A stretch of DNA of 64,000 bases from Clostridiales bacterium (GTDB taxonomy: Bacteria; Bacillota; Clostridia; Peptostreptococcales; Anaerovoracaceae): positions 1,054,001-1,118,000 of the forward strand of contig CP042469.1 of NCBI GenBank assembly GCA_015243575.1. The letters run 5' to 3'. Positions within the stretch are counted from its first letter, which is position 1. Each line of letters begins with the position of its first letter. The notes beneath the pieces are model-generated. The model searched no databases. It was not told the origin of the DNA and saw only the letters and a list, made by a program, of their open reading frames with translations. Position numbers and translations under genes: made by a program. Shown here one piece after another: positions 7,511 through 14,837 of the stretch.

Positions 7511-8035
7511 ATTAGGAATAAAAAAGATGATTTACAAATTAACAACGAAATTACCGATAAGGAAGTTAGACTGCTGGATGTGGATGGCTCCATGCTTGGT
7601 GTGGTTCCTCTTGCTGAAGCAATGAAATTGGCAGGCGACAAGGATCTTGATCTTGTAAAGATTTCTCCCAATGCCGTTCCGCCGGTTTGCAAAATCGCCG
7701 ACTACAATAAAACGGTGTACGAGAAGGCCAAAAAAGATAAAGAAGCAAAGAAAGCTCAGAAGGTTGTCGAGCTTAAAGAAATAAGACTGTCTGTTAATAT
7801 TGAAGAGCACGACTTAGAAGTAAAGGTCAAGAATGCTCACAAATTCCTTTCAGAAGGAAATAAGGTCAAAGCAAGTCTTCGATTCAGAGGCAGACAGCAA
7901 AAATATACAAATGATGGAAATGATGTGATGTCAAGGTTTGCAGAAGCACTCAGCGAGATCGGTTCTGTTGAAAAAGCGCCTCTTCAGGAAGGCAGAACCA
8001 TGTTCATGATCATCGGCCCTAAAAAACATGACTAA
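7511..8035 (+). CDS. infC: Translation initiation factor IF-3
   Basis: IF-3 binds the 30S subunit and proofreads start-codon and initiator-tRNA choice. The N-domain has VRLLDVDGSMLGVVPLAEA, the central block LVKISPNAVPPVCKIADY is diagnostic, and a Lys-rich linker leads to the C-domain (LRFRGRQQKYTNDG). The best start is the ATT at 7511, 8 bases after GGAGG (7498-7502), giving 174 aa. The ATG at 7490 would put the Shine-Dalgarno site inside the gene. Non-standard AUU starts are known for infC and serve self-repression. The usual rpmI-rplT partners are missing; a hemolysin III gene overlaps its end by 8 bases. Confidence 0.93.
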   Translation: MRNKKDDLQINNEITDKEVRLLDVDGSMLGVVPLAEAMKLAGDKDLDLVKISPNAVPPVCKIADYNKTVYEKAKKDKEAKKAQKVVELKEIRLSVNIEEHDLEVKVKNAHKFLSEGNKVKASLRFRGRQQKYTNDGNDVMSRFAEALSEIGSVEKAPLQEGRTMFMIIGPKKHD

Positions 8036-8675
8036 TGTAGAGAATTTTAATGATCAGGGAAAATCAGAAGAAATCCTGAATGCCATATCACATGGACTGG
8101 GTGGATTACTTGCGATCGCAGGGACTGTAGTTATGCTGGTCATTGCATCGGGAAGCGGAAAGGTGATTGATGTCATCAGCGCTTCCCTTTATTGCTTTGG
8201 CTTAATTTTTCTATATATCATGTCTACGCTGTATCATTCCATGAACCGATATAAGGTGAAACGGATCTTTCAGAAGTTGGATCATTGCTCAATCTTTGTA
8301 CTGATCGTCGGAAGCTATGCACCGATTTGCCTTTCGCTGCTGGGAGGCAAGCTGGGATGGAGCATATTCGGCGTTAACCTTTTTCTTGCAGTGCTTGGAA
8401 TTGTAGCCAATGCCATCAGCGTGAAAAAATGGAGCAAACTTTCCTTGCTTCTTTATCTGCTTATGGGATGGTCCGTTCTGGCTGGGATAAAGCCGCTGAT
8501 GCAGTTGATTTCTGTCAGCGGGTTCCTTCTCCTGCTACTGGGCGGACTGTTTTATTCCATCGGCGTAATTTTCTATACCAGAAAGAAACCTCGTTACATG
8601 CATGCGGTGTGGCATATTTTTGTCTTGGCGGGAAGCTGTTTTCACTACTTTTTTATTTTTTTCTTTATATTCTAG
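8028..8675 (+). CDS. Hemolysin III / PAQR-family membrane protein
   Basis: A 215-aa, seven-helix integral membrane protein of the hemolysin III (YqfA, PAQR-like) family. Conserved polar residues of the putative metal-dependent hydrolase site are present: the early SHGLGG, TLYHS, KLDHCSIF, and the C-terminal HAVWHIFVLAGSCFHY. The name comes from a Bacillus cereus hemolysin; the usual cellular role is not settled and membrane lipid homeostasis is likely. It overlaps the end of infC by 8 bases, indicating translational coupling, an unusual pairing. A terminator follows at 8699. Confidence 0.88.
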   Translation: MTNVENFNDQGKSEEILNAISHGLGGLLAIAGTVVMLVIASGSGKVIDVISASLYCFGLIFLYIMSTLYHSMNRYKVKRIFQKLDHCSIFVLIVGSYAPICLSLLGGKLGWSIFGVNLFLAVLGIVANAISVKKWSKLSLLLYLLMGWSVLAGIKPLMQLISVSGFLLLLLGGLFYSIGVIFYTRKKPRYMHAVWHIFVLAGSCFHYFFIFFFIF

Positions 8676-8698
8676 TCCTAATTATAATTGAAACATTG

Positions 8699-8720
8699 AG
8701 TGGCGATAGCCACTTTTTTT
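8699..8720 (+). terminator. Intrinsic terminator after the hemolysin III gene
   Basis: AGTGGC (8699-8704), loop GATA, GCCACT (8709-8714), then a run of T. Short but canonical. Confidence 0.85.
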
Positions 8721-8853
8721 ATTGGAAAATATCGAACTCGATCAGGTCTGTATGGAGGTTCAGAAGCCGAAATCGAGGATGGTCGAAGGATAGTCCTTGC
8801 AAACCGTATCTTTTAGGATTATATTAAAATCATCCAGGTAAGCGGAGGAAATT

Positions 8854-10818
8854 ATGAGTAGGGAAGTGAATCCTAAAAAGGATTATATTATTAATTCCCA
8901 TGAACGATGCAGACAGTATAAGGTTGAGCAGGATCGTGTCTTCAGTAAGAAGATCATATCCGGCAATGAGCTCTATAGAAAATTTGAGACAAAACGGGAA
9001 TTAATCGATACAGCGGATTTTTTTATGAACCGGCTGTACAATTTCGTGAAGGGATCTAATTTTTTCTCGATTTTAACGGATGAAGAAGGATGCATTTTAA
9101 GCATTATCGGAGATGAGAGTATCCTTTCTGAAGCATTTTCTTTAAAAATGGTACCAGGTGCGTATATGGATGAACGCAGCATCGGAACCAATTCTATGGG
9201 CACGACTCTCTTTGAGGGCAAGCCTGTCCAGGTCTCCGGCGAGGAGCATTACATAAAGGCCTATCACAGGTGGACTTGTTCTGCCTCTCCCATACGAAAC
9301 ACAAGAGGCGAAATCATCGGAAGTATTGATTTGACTGGATTCAGCGAGTCTGTGAATCTTCATACCCTGGGAATGGTGGTGGCTGCTGCCAATGCCATCG
9401 AAGAGATGATCGATATCAAACGATACAATGAAGAACTATCCATGGAAAAGAAGTTCACCGAGACCATTCTGGAATCCATCGATGCAGGCATTCTGACTGC
9501 AGACTTGGATGGCAATATTAAAACTGCCAATCATCATGCGGCAGATTTATTTGGTTACAGTCAGAATGAAATAAAATCCATGCAGGCTTCAGATCTCCTT
9601 GATGATTGGGTCAAGGTGAGAAATGCCATAATCAACAAGAAGAGCTTTGTAGATTCTGAGGTCTTTGTCAATTCGAAACGCAAAAAACTACAGTTCAATT
9701 TGAGCGCTTATCCGAATTATGACAGTGAGCAGAAATTAAGGAATATTGTTTTTGTTTTTGTAGAAGCCAGGAAAATCCGAAAGCTGGCGAATAAAATCAT
9801 GGGGCATCAGGCGATCTATACTTTCGAGAAGATCATCGGTCAAGATAAAAAATTTACACGTATCATTGAATATGCGAAAAAGATTGCAGACAGCAGATCA
9901 AATGTACTGATTATGGGCGAAAGCGGAACGGGAAAAGAGCTTTTTGCTCAAGCAATTCATAATTACAGCAGCAGACATGACGAACCTTTTGTTGCAATTA
10001 ATTGCGGTGCAATACCAAGGAATCTCATTGAATCAGAATTGTTCGGATATGAGGGCGGCGCTTTTACAGGTGCCAAGAACTCCGGTCAGCCGGGCAAGTT
10101 TGAGATTGCCGATGGTGGAACGATTTTTCTTGATGAAATTGGTGAAATGCCATTGGATATGCAAACCAGATTGCTGCGCGTTATCGAAGAAGGTATCGTA
10201 ATTCGGGTAGGGAGCAACAAGGAAATTCTTGTGGATGCCAGAGTTATCGCCGCAACCAATAAGGACTTAAATGAAGAAGTAAAAAAAGGAAATTTCCGAA
10301 AAGATCTCTACTACCGCTTGAATGTACTTCCAATCAGACTTATGCCTCTTAGGGAAAGGAAAGGGGATATCCCTCTGCTTAGCCAATATTTTATGGAGCG
10401 GATTGCAAGAAAGCTAAAGAAGAAAAGCATTCCAATCAATGATGAGACCATGAAGGCTCTTTTGGAATATGAATGGCCCGGCAATATCAGGGAACTTGAG
10501 AACATGATCGAATTAATCGTGAATACAGAATCCCTTCCGGAAAGTTTTATGAAATTTATGCCAGACACTCAAATCAAATCCAATTCTGAGTTCACACTGA
10601 AGCATCAGGAACTTGCAGAAAGCGATATCGCTGAAGAAATCTTGAATCTTGAATTGATGGAGAAGCTGCATATTCTGAAAGCTTTGAACCGATACGACGG
10701 CAACATTTCTCTATGTGCAAAAACTTTGGGAATTGGAAGAAACACCCTGTATCGGAAGATGGAATATTACGGAATCAGATGTTCGGATTCAGAAAGGGTC
10801 TCCTCCTATATGGCATAA
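8854..10818 (+). CDS. Sigma-54-dependent transcriptional activator (GAF-PAS-AAA+-Fis)
   Basis: A 654-aa enhancer-binding protein. Residues about 50-190 are a GAF-type sensor like that of AcoR (ERSIGTNSMGTTL, EEHYIKAYHRWTCSASPI); about 200-305 are a PAS domain. The AAA+ domain (about 325-560) has Walker A GESGTGKE (355-362), the sigma-54 contact loop GAFTGA (402-407) and Walker B GGTIFLDEIGE (421-431). The C-terminus is a Fis-type helix-turn-helix (about 605-645). The gene sits directly upstream of two -24/-12 promoters driving the aldehyde oxidoreductase cluster, so it is the likely activator of that cluster. The GAF or PAS domain probably senses a substrate or redox signal. Confidence 0.93.
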   Translation: MSREVNPKKDYIINSHERCRQYKVEQDRVFSKKIISGNELYRKFETKRELIDTADFFMNRLYNFVKGSNFFSILTDEEGCILSIIGDESILSEAFSLKMVPGAYMDERSIGTNSMGTTLFEGKPVQVSGEEHYIKAYHRWTCSASPIRNTRGEIIGSIDLTGFSESVNLHTLGMVVAAANAIEEMIDIKRYNEELSMEKKFTETILESIDAGILTADLDGNIKTANHHAADLFGYSQNEIKSMQASDLLDDWVKVRNAIINKKSFVDSEVFVNSKRKKLQFNLSAYPNYDSEQKLRNIVFVFVEARKIRKLANKIMGHQAIYTFEKIIGQDKKFTRIIEYAKKIADSRSNVLIMGESGTGKELFAQAIHNYSSRHDEPFVAINCGAIPRNLIESELFGYEGGAFTGAKNSGQPGKFEIADGGTIFLDEIGEMPLDMQTRLLRVIEEGIVIRVGSNKEILVDARVIAATNKDLNEEVKKGNFRKDLYYRLNVLPIRLMPLRERKGDIPLLSQYFMERIARKLKKKSIPINDETMKALLEYEWPGNIRELENMIELIVNTESLPESFMKFMPDTQIKSNSEFTLKHQELAESDIAEEILNLELMEKLHILKALNRYDGNISLCAKTLGIGRNTLYRKMEYYGIRCSDSERVSSYMA

Positions 10819-10826
10819 GCATTGCA
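10811..10826 (+). promoter_or_regulatory. Sigma-54 (-24/-12) promoter 1
   Basis: TGGCATA, 4 bases, TTGCA: the invariant GG (10812-10813) and GC (10824-10825) are exactly 10 bases apart, as sigma-54 promoters require. It overlaps the stop codon of the activator gene and lies about 130 bases before the first cluster gene. Confidence 0.65.
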
Positions 10827-10835
10827 CCTTCTATA

Positions 10836-10851
10836 TGGCATGAATTTTGCT
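10836..10851 (+). promoter_or_regulatory. Sigma-54 (-24/-12) promoter 2
   Basis: TGGCATG, 4 bases, TTGCT: GG (10837-10838) and GC (10849-10850) are 10 bases apart. It is the better match of the tandem pair and lies 25 bases after promoter 1. It would drive the genes from 10958 on. Confidence 0.82.
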
Positions 10852-10957
10852 TTAATATATTCTAAATTGTGATCTCGAAATAGAACCGGGCAGCAATGCA
10901 AGGAATAGGGCTTACAAGCTTACAAGTATTGGGATAAACGAGAGGAAGGTGCAGTCC

Positions 10958-11164
10958 ATGAAAGAGGAGAAGGAACAGGACGTTCCTTGGATCTGTGATC
11001 AATGCAAGGAGAAACTGGTTCTGCGCAAGGTGAAAGTATCCTATTTGGGAGGCAACTTTGAGGTAGATCTCATGAAGTGTCCCAAATGCAGTAATGTTTT
11101 TATCGGGGAAGAACTGGCTACCGGAAAAATGCTGGAAGTTGAGAAGGGTCTGGAGGATAAGTAG
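10958..11164 (+). CDS. Small CxxC redox/zinc-ribbon protein of the aldehyde oxidoreductase cluster
   Basis: A 68-aa protein with two CxxC pairs (CDQC near residue 13 and CPKC near 44) separated by LVLRKVKVSYLGGNFEVDLMK. It resembles the small DVU_1557/CLJU_RS11820-type proteins that accompany molybdenum aldehyde oxidoreductases; that link is from memory and unverified. The likely role is metal or electron handling during enzyme assembly. The ATG at 10958 follows GAGGAAGG; an upstream in-frame GTG overlaps that site. Its stop overlaps the GTG of the next gene by one base, so they are translationally coupled. First gene after the sigma-54 promoters. Confidence 0.8.
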   Translation: MKEEKEQDVPWICDQCKEKLVLRKVKVSYLGGNFEVDLMKCPKCSNVFIGEELATGKMLEVEKGLEDK

Positions 11165-11628
11165 TGAGCGATCAATTGGGTAATACGGGATTTCTCATGT
11201 TCCGTTTAAAGAATGCCGGATACTGCTGTACACAGATCATGCTCAAGCTGGCCCTTGATGAAGAAGAAAAGGAAAATAAGGATCTGCTTCGTGCAGCAAA
11301 TGGCTTGTGTATGGGGATCGGGAGCAGTCAGAAAATCTGCGGTGTACTGACAGGGGGGATCATGGTGTTGGGACTCTATGCGGGAAAAGGCGCCGATAGA
11401 GAGTTTCCAAACCCCATATATTCTCAGATGGTGGATGAATATACAGACTGGTTTGAGGCATTGTATGAGAGTACGGAATGCCGCGATATCATCGGAGTCT
11501 GCACGGTAACGGATTATCTCACCAATCAGGAATATCTGATGAAATGCGGAGATATTATGGTACAGAGCTTTAAAAAAATTGTGGAAATTCTGGAGTCCCA
11601 TGATTTTACCTTCGGGGACAGAGAATAA
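11164..11628 (+). CDS. C-GCAxxG-C-C family protein
   Basis: A 154-aa cysteine-rich helical protein of the C_GCAxxG_C_C family. It has AGYCCTQIM near the N-terminus, then GLCMGIGSSQKICGVLTGG, ECRDIIG and KCGDIMVQ, in the usual order. The family is thought to bind a redox or metal centre and often lies beside molybdenum enzymes (compare DVU_1555); its exact job is not known. The start is the GTG at 11164, set by GGAGG 7-8 bases upstream and a one-base overlap with the previous stop. It is followed after 19 bases by the XdhC-like gene. Confidence 0.82.
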   Translation: MSDQLGNTGFLMFRLKNAGYCCTQIMLKLALDEEEKENKDLLRAANGLCMGIGSSQKICGVLTGGIMVLGLYAGKGADREFPNPIYSQMVDEYTDWFEALYESTECRDIIGVCTVTDYLTNQEYLMKCGDIMVQSFKKIVEILESHDFTFGDRE

Positions 11629-11647
11629 GGGGATAAGGGGTTTCCTA

Positions 11648-12742
11648 ATGAGTGCAAGCGTCTACTTAAGACTAAAAATCGAACTTGATCACGGAAGAAA
11701 AGCAGTGATGGTTACCAACGTTTCTGACGGGAGAGTAAAAGAAGTCGATCAAATGAAAAAAGTCGGCGTTGAAAAAACCCTTATAACTGAGGACCAGCTT
11801 TCGAAATGCCAGGGAGAACCTCTTCTGGCAAAAGCGCTGCATGCGATGGAAACTAGCTCTCTGCAATTTTTTCAAGAAGAAGATGGGACATTCCTGCTGA
11901 TTGAGCCTTATGAGCCAATGCCAAAAATGATCCTTCTGGGAGGTGGGGCTATCGCCGTACCACTTGCAGAATTGGGCGCCAAAGTCGGCCTTTCTGTCAC
12001 GGTAGCAGATGACAGGCCCAACTATGCAAATAAGGATCGCTTTCCTCAAGCTGAAACGATCATCTGTGATGAATTCTCAAGCTGTCTTGCTCAGTTAATC
12101 CTGAATGAGTATAGCTTTGTGGTTATCGTAACGAGAGAACATAAGCATGATTTGGAATGTTTGCGTATGGTATTAAACAATAAAACAGCATATACGGGTA
12201 TGGTCGGATCCAAAGTAAGTTTGAGCCGTGTCAAGGAGCAGCTCTTACAGGAAGGATTCTCTAAAGAACGGATTCATAAAATACATATGCCTGTGGGACT
12301 GGATATTGGTGCCGCCACACCGGACGAGATTGCAGTTTCCATCATTGCGCAGATCATACAGTACAGGAGATTTTTAAAAAAAGCTCTAATCCTGAATGGA
12401 GCATGTGATAGGGTCAGAAATGAAGTTGACCACCTCGTTTTAAATGCTCTTTGCGAAGATCCGGAGGAACCAAGAGCTTTGGCAACGGTTGTGGAAACCT
12501 GGGGCTCTGTGCCAAGGAAAGCAGGTGCGAAAATGCTGATCTGGTCTTATGGAATGACAGTCGGAAGCATTGGCGGAGGATATGCAGAAGGGGAGCTGAT
12601 CAATGCCGCCTGGCAGATCATCGGTACCGGCTGCTCAGCCCTCCATGAAATTGATCTTACGGGGCAAACGGATGAAGAGGAAGGAATGGTTTGCGGAGGT
12701 AGGATGAAAGTATTGATCGAGGACTGCTCTGTTCCAAAATAG
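11648..12742 (+). CDS. XdhC/CoxI-family molybdenum enzyme maturation factor, domains in swapped order
   Basis: XdhC-type proteins bind molybdenum cofactor and help sulfurate and insert it into xanthine dehydrogenase-type enzymes. Here, 364 aa: residues 92-260 are the Rossmann domain (MILLGGGAIAVPLAELGAK, then GMVGSK and PVGLDIGAATPDEIAVSI). The CoxI motif block (ATVVETWGSVPRKAGAKM, then GSIGGGYAEGELI and CGGRM) is at the C-terminus, about 275-360. In classical XdhC the CoxI block comes first. The ATG at 11648 is chosen over an upstream TTG because of the AAGGGG site. It lies inside the aldehyde oxidoreductase cluster, its presumed client. Confidence 0.88.
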   Translation: MSASVYLRLKIELDHGRKAVMVTNVSDGRVKEVDQMKKVGVEKTLITEDQLSKCQGEPLLAKALHAMETSSLQFFQEEDGTFLLIEPYEPMPKMILLGGGAIAVPLAELGAKVGLSVTVADDRPNYANKDRFPQAETIICDEFSSCLAQLILNEYSFVVIVTREHKHDLECLRMVLNNKTAYTGMVGSKVSLSRVKEQLLQEGFSKERIHKIHMPVGLDIGAATPDEIAVSIIAQIIQYRRFLKKALILNGACDRVRNEVDHLVLNALCEDPEEPRALATVVETWGSVPRKAGAKMLIWSYGMTVGSIGGGYAEGELINAAWQIIGTGCSALHEIDLTGQTDEEEGMVCGGRMKVLIEDCSVPK

Positions 12743-12850
12743 AGCAGTGTTCCACTTCGTGACACTAATTGAGCAAGATAACCGTTCCGTAATGGAACAG
12801 AATGGAATTGATCAGAGAAGCCACGATACCAAATAAATAACAAAGATATC

Positions 12851-12883
12851 AAGAAAAGGGCACTGTCCTTTTCTTATTTTTTT
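12851..12883 (+). terminator. Intrinsic terminator after the XdhC gene
   Basis: A perfect 9-bp stem, AAGAAAAGG (12851-12859) with CCTTTTCTT (12867-12875), is followed by ATTTTTTTT. It splits the first sigma-54 transcript from the one starting at 12883. The gap 12743-13022 holds also a 8-bp hairpin across the xdhC stop (12723-12748). Confidence 0.88.
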
Positions 12884-12898
12884 GGCATGATATATGCT
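12883..12898 (+). promoter_or_regulatory. Sigma-54 (-24/-12) promoter 3
   Basis: TGGCATG, 4 bases, ATGCT: GG (12884-12885) and GC (12896-12897) are exactly 10 bases apart; the -24 half is identical to promoter 2. It starts at the T-run of the preceding terminator, about 125 bases before the molybdenum hydroxylase genes. The -12 half (ATGC instead of TTGC) is slightly off consensus. Confidence 0.72.
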
Positions 12899-13022
12899 AA
12901 TTCAATTGGTAGTAGAAATAAGAGGCAGAATGGTATGCGGTTATTTATAGAAGCGCTGGTTGATTCCAAAAAAGCGGAACCATCACCGTTTCACTAAGTC
13001 AAGTTTAAAATGGAGGGAAACT

Positions 13023-14216
13023 ATGCTTAAAAAGACGTTGTTTATCAATGAGAGCGAAAAACGTGTCGTAGTTGATCCTGAAGTCACTCTTGCTGAGGTT
13101 TTGAGAACACAAATGTTTCTCACAGGAACCAAGGTCGGATGCGGCAAAGGCGCTTGTGGTGCCTGTACGGTAATCCTGAACGGGGAAGCTGTCCGTTCCT
13201 GTATCCTGAAGATGAGGGATGTACCGGAAGATGCCAGGATCATTACCATTGAGGGGGTAGGAGCTGGGAATCGCCTTCACCCCATTCAGCTTGCTTGGGT
13301 GGTTCACGTCGCTGCGCAATGCGGATTCTGTGCACCAGGCTTTATTATGTCTGCCAAGGCGCTGCTGGATCAGAATCTGAGCCCCAGCAGAGAAGAAGTA
13401 AAGGCGTGGTTCCAAGTCCATCACAATGTATGCAGATGCGGCGGTGATGACCCTGCAGCGGATGCGGTACTGGATGCTGCAAAGCTGCTGCGGGGAGATA
13501 TGACTACAGAAGAACTTTGGTCAAAACTAAAGGATCAAGCACATGGTTCTACCCATGACGGTGACAATGGTGCGGCAGTGGCAAAGGTCACAGGCGTATG
13601 GGATTTCGGTGCAGATCTTGGACTCAAGCTCCCGGAAGGAACACTTCATGCCAAGCTGGTTACGTCACAGGCAGATCAGGCTAACATTCTTGCCATCGAT
13701 ACTTCTGAAGCAGAAACCATGCCCGGGGTTTACAAGGTTCTCACTTATAAGGATGTGCTTGGTACAAACTATATCAGTCAAACCGCTTACGCCTCCGGAA
13801 CAGGCAGAGAGGGTGCAATTTTAAGCGATAAAAAAGCAGTCTCCTACGGTGATGCTGTGGCTATGGTACTTGCGTTCAAACCGAAGCTGGCTGAAGAAGC
13901 GGCTAAAAAGGTAAAGATTAAAGTGGAGGGCCTTACCGAGGGTGCATCAGCAAGTGAAGATGGTGCAAAACCTTTAGAGCCTAATACTGGATTTGCCTAT
14001 CTGAATGAAAAAGGAAAGCTGATGATTCATACCAGGAATACAGATCTTTCGCCCAGAGAGTTGGCGGATAGCATTGGGATCTCACCGGAGAAGGTGACGC
14101 TGGTACCAAGTCCTGCTGTGGGAATGGGTCAGGTCAAACCGTCAGCAGTGTCTTTGGAAGGGCTTCTTGGTGTTGCTGCATTGTCCGTTAAAAAACCGGT
14201 ATACCTCGAGCTGTGA
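13023..14216 (+). CDS. Truncated paralogue of the molybdenum aldehyde oxidoreductase
   Basis: A 398-aa protein that follows the 905-aa enzyme at 14838 almost residue for residue. The N-terminal plant-type [2Fe-2S] domain (CGKGACGACTV) and the helical [2Fe-2S] domain (CGFCAPGFIMSAKALLD) are present, then the start of the a/b hammerhead. About 50 residues are missing relative to the full enzyme, and the protein ends at KKPVYLEL, early in the first molybdopterin-binding domain. The whole catalytic core, including the active-site Glu, is absent. The second cluster motif is altered (CRCGGDD instead of CRCTGY). The frame is open from a good site (TGGAGGG) at 13023, so it may still be made as an electron-transfer protein. 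Otherwise it is a decaying duplicate. Confidence 0.82.
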   Translation: MLKKTLFINESEKRVVVDPEVTLAEVLRTQMFLTGTKVGCGKGACGACTVILNGEAVRSCILKMRDVPEDARIITIEGVGAGNRLHPIQLAWVVHVAAQCGFCAPGFIMSAKALLDQNLSPSREEVKAWFQVHHNVCRCGGDDPAADAVLDAAKLLRGDMTTEELWSKLKDQAHGSTHDGDNGAAVAKVTGVWDFGADLGLKLPEGTLHAKLVTSQADQANILAIDTSEAETMPGVYKVLTYKDVLGTNYISQTAYASGTGREGAILSDKKAVSYGDAVAMVLAFKPKLAEEAAKKVKIKVEGLTEGASASEDGAKPLEPNTGFAYLNEKGKLMIHTRNTDLSPRELADSIGISPEKVTLVPSPAVGMGQVKPSAVSLEGLLGVAALSVKKPVYLEL

Positions 14217-14332
14217 TCGGGCGAGCCGTGATCAGTAATGGGAAAGAACGTTTGATAGCAGCGCAGCTGAAACTGTTAAATATTTGATTATGGGAGGTGT
14301 AACGGTATCGCTTATGCGATGTCTGAAGTATC

Positions 14333-14776
14333 ATGAGTAAAATTTTAATGATTTATCCAAAGAAGTGTAAAAACTGCGGAACCTGCGAGTCCGTATGTTC
14401 GAACGCGGCAGTGAATGTAATCCATTTTGAAGAAGCGGTGATTTCAGTTCCCGTTATGTGCATGCAGTGTGAGGATGCGGCTTGCATGAAGGTCTGTCCG
14501 ACGGGGGCAGTTTACCGGGATGAGAACGGTGCTGTTATTACAGATCCGGGCAAATGTATCGGCTGCAAGATGTGCATCAGCTCCTGCCCCATGGGGAATA
14601 TCCACTATAGTACAAGGCAAAGAAAAGTAATGAAATGCAACCTTTGCGATGGGAATCCCGATTGTGTGAAATATTGTCCCACAAGGGCCATTGAATATGT
14701 GGATGGTACGGTGTCCAACATGGAAAAGAAGCGAGCGGTAGCGGAGAAGTTTCTGGAATTGTTTGAGGATCAGTAG
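14333..14776 (+). CDS. Polyferredoxin, 4Fe-4S dicluster electron-transfer protein (HycB/CooF-like)
   Basis: A 147-aa protein with four groups of cysteines that would hold up to four [4Fe-4S] clusters: [37 protein letters not shown] and [15 protein letters not shown]. This arrangement is typical of the beta-type subunits that carry electrons between a catalytic subunit and a redox partner. It lies between the truncated and the full-length aldehyde oxidoreductase genes and should serve that enzyme. The ATG at 14333 is the first in frame after a stop at 14324. Its ribosome site is weak, while a strong GGGAGGTG at 14292-14299 is too far upstream to serve it, so translation may be coupled. Confidence 0.88.
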   Translation: MSKILMIYPKKCKNCGTCESVCSNAAVNVIHFEEAVISVPVMCMQCEDAACMKVCPTGAVYRDENGAVITDPGKCIGCKMCISSCPMGNIHYSTRQRKVMKCNLCDGNPDCVKYCPTRAIEYVDGTVSNMEKKRAVAEKFLELFEDQ

Positions 14777-14837
14777 GAAGAAATCCACCGGTTTCACGCA
14801 GGCAGTTTCAAATTGATTTTTAAAAGGAGACAATCAG

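Noticed and set aside
14314-14340. Mini-[11 protein letters not shown] overlapping the polyferredoxin start
   Set aside because: It is 14 bases beyond the GGGAGGTG site and has no homology; treated as chance.
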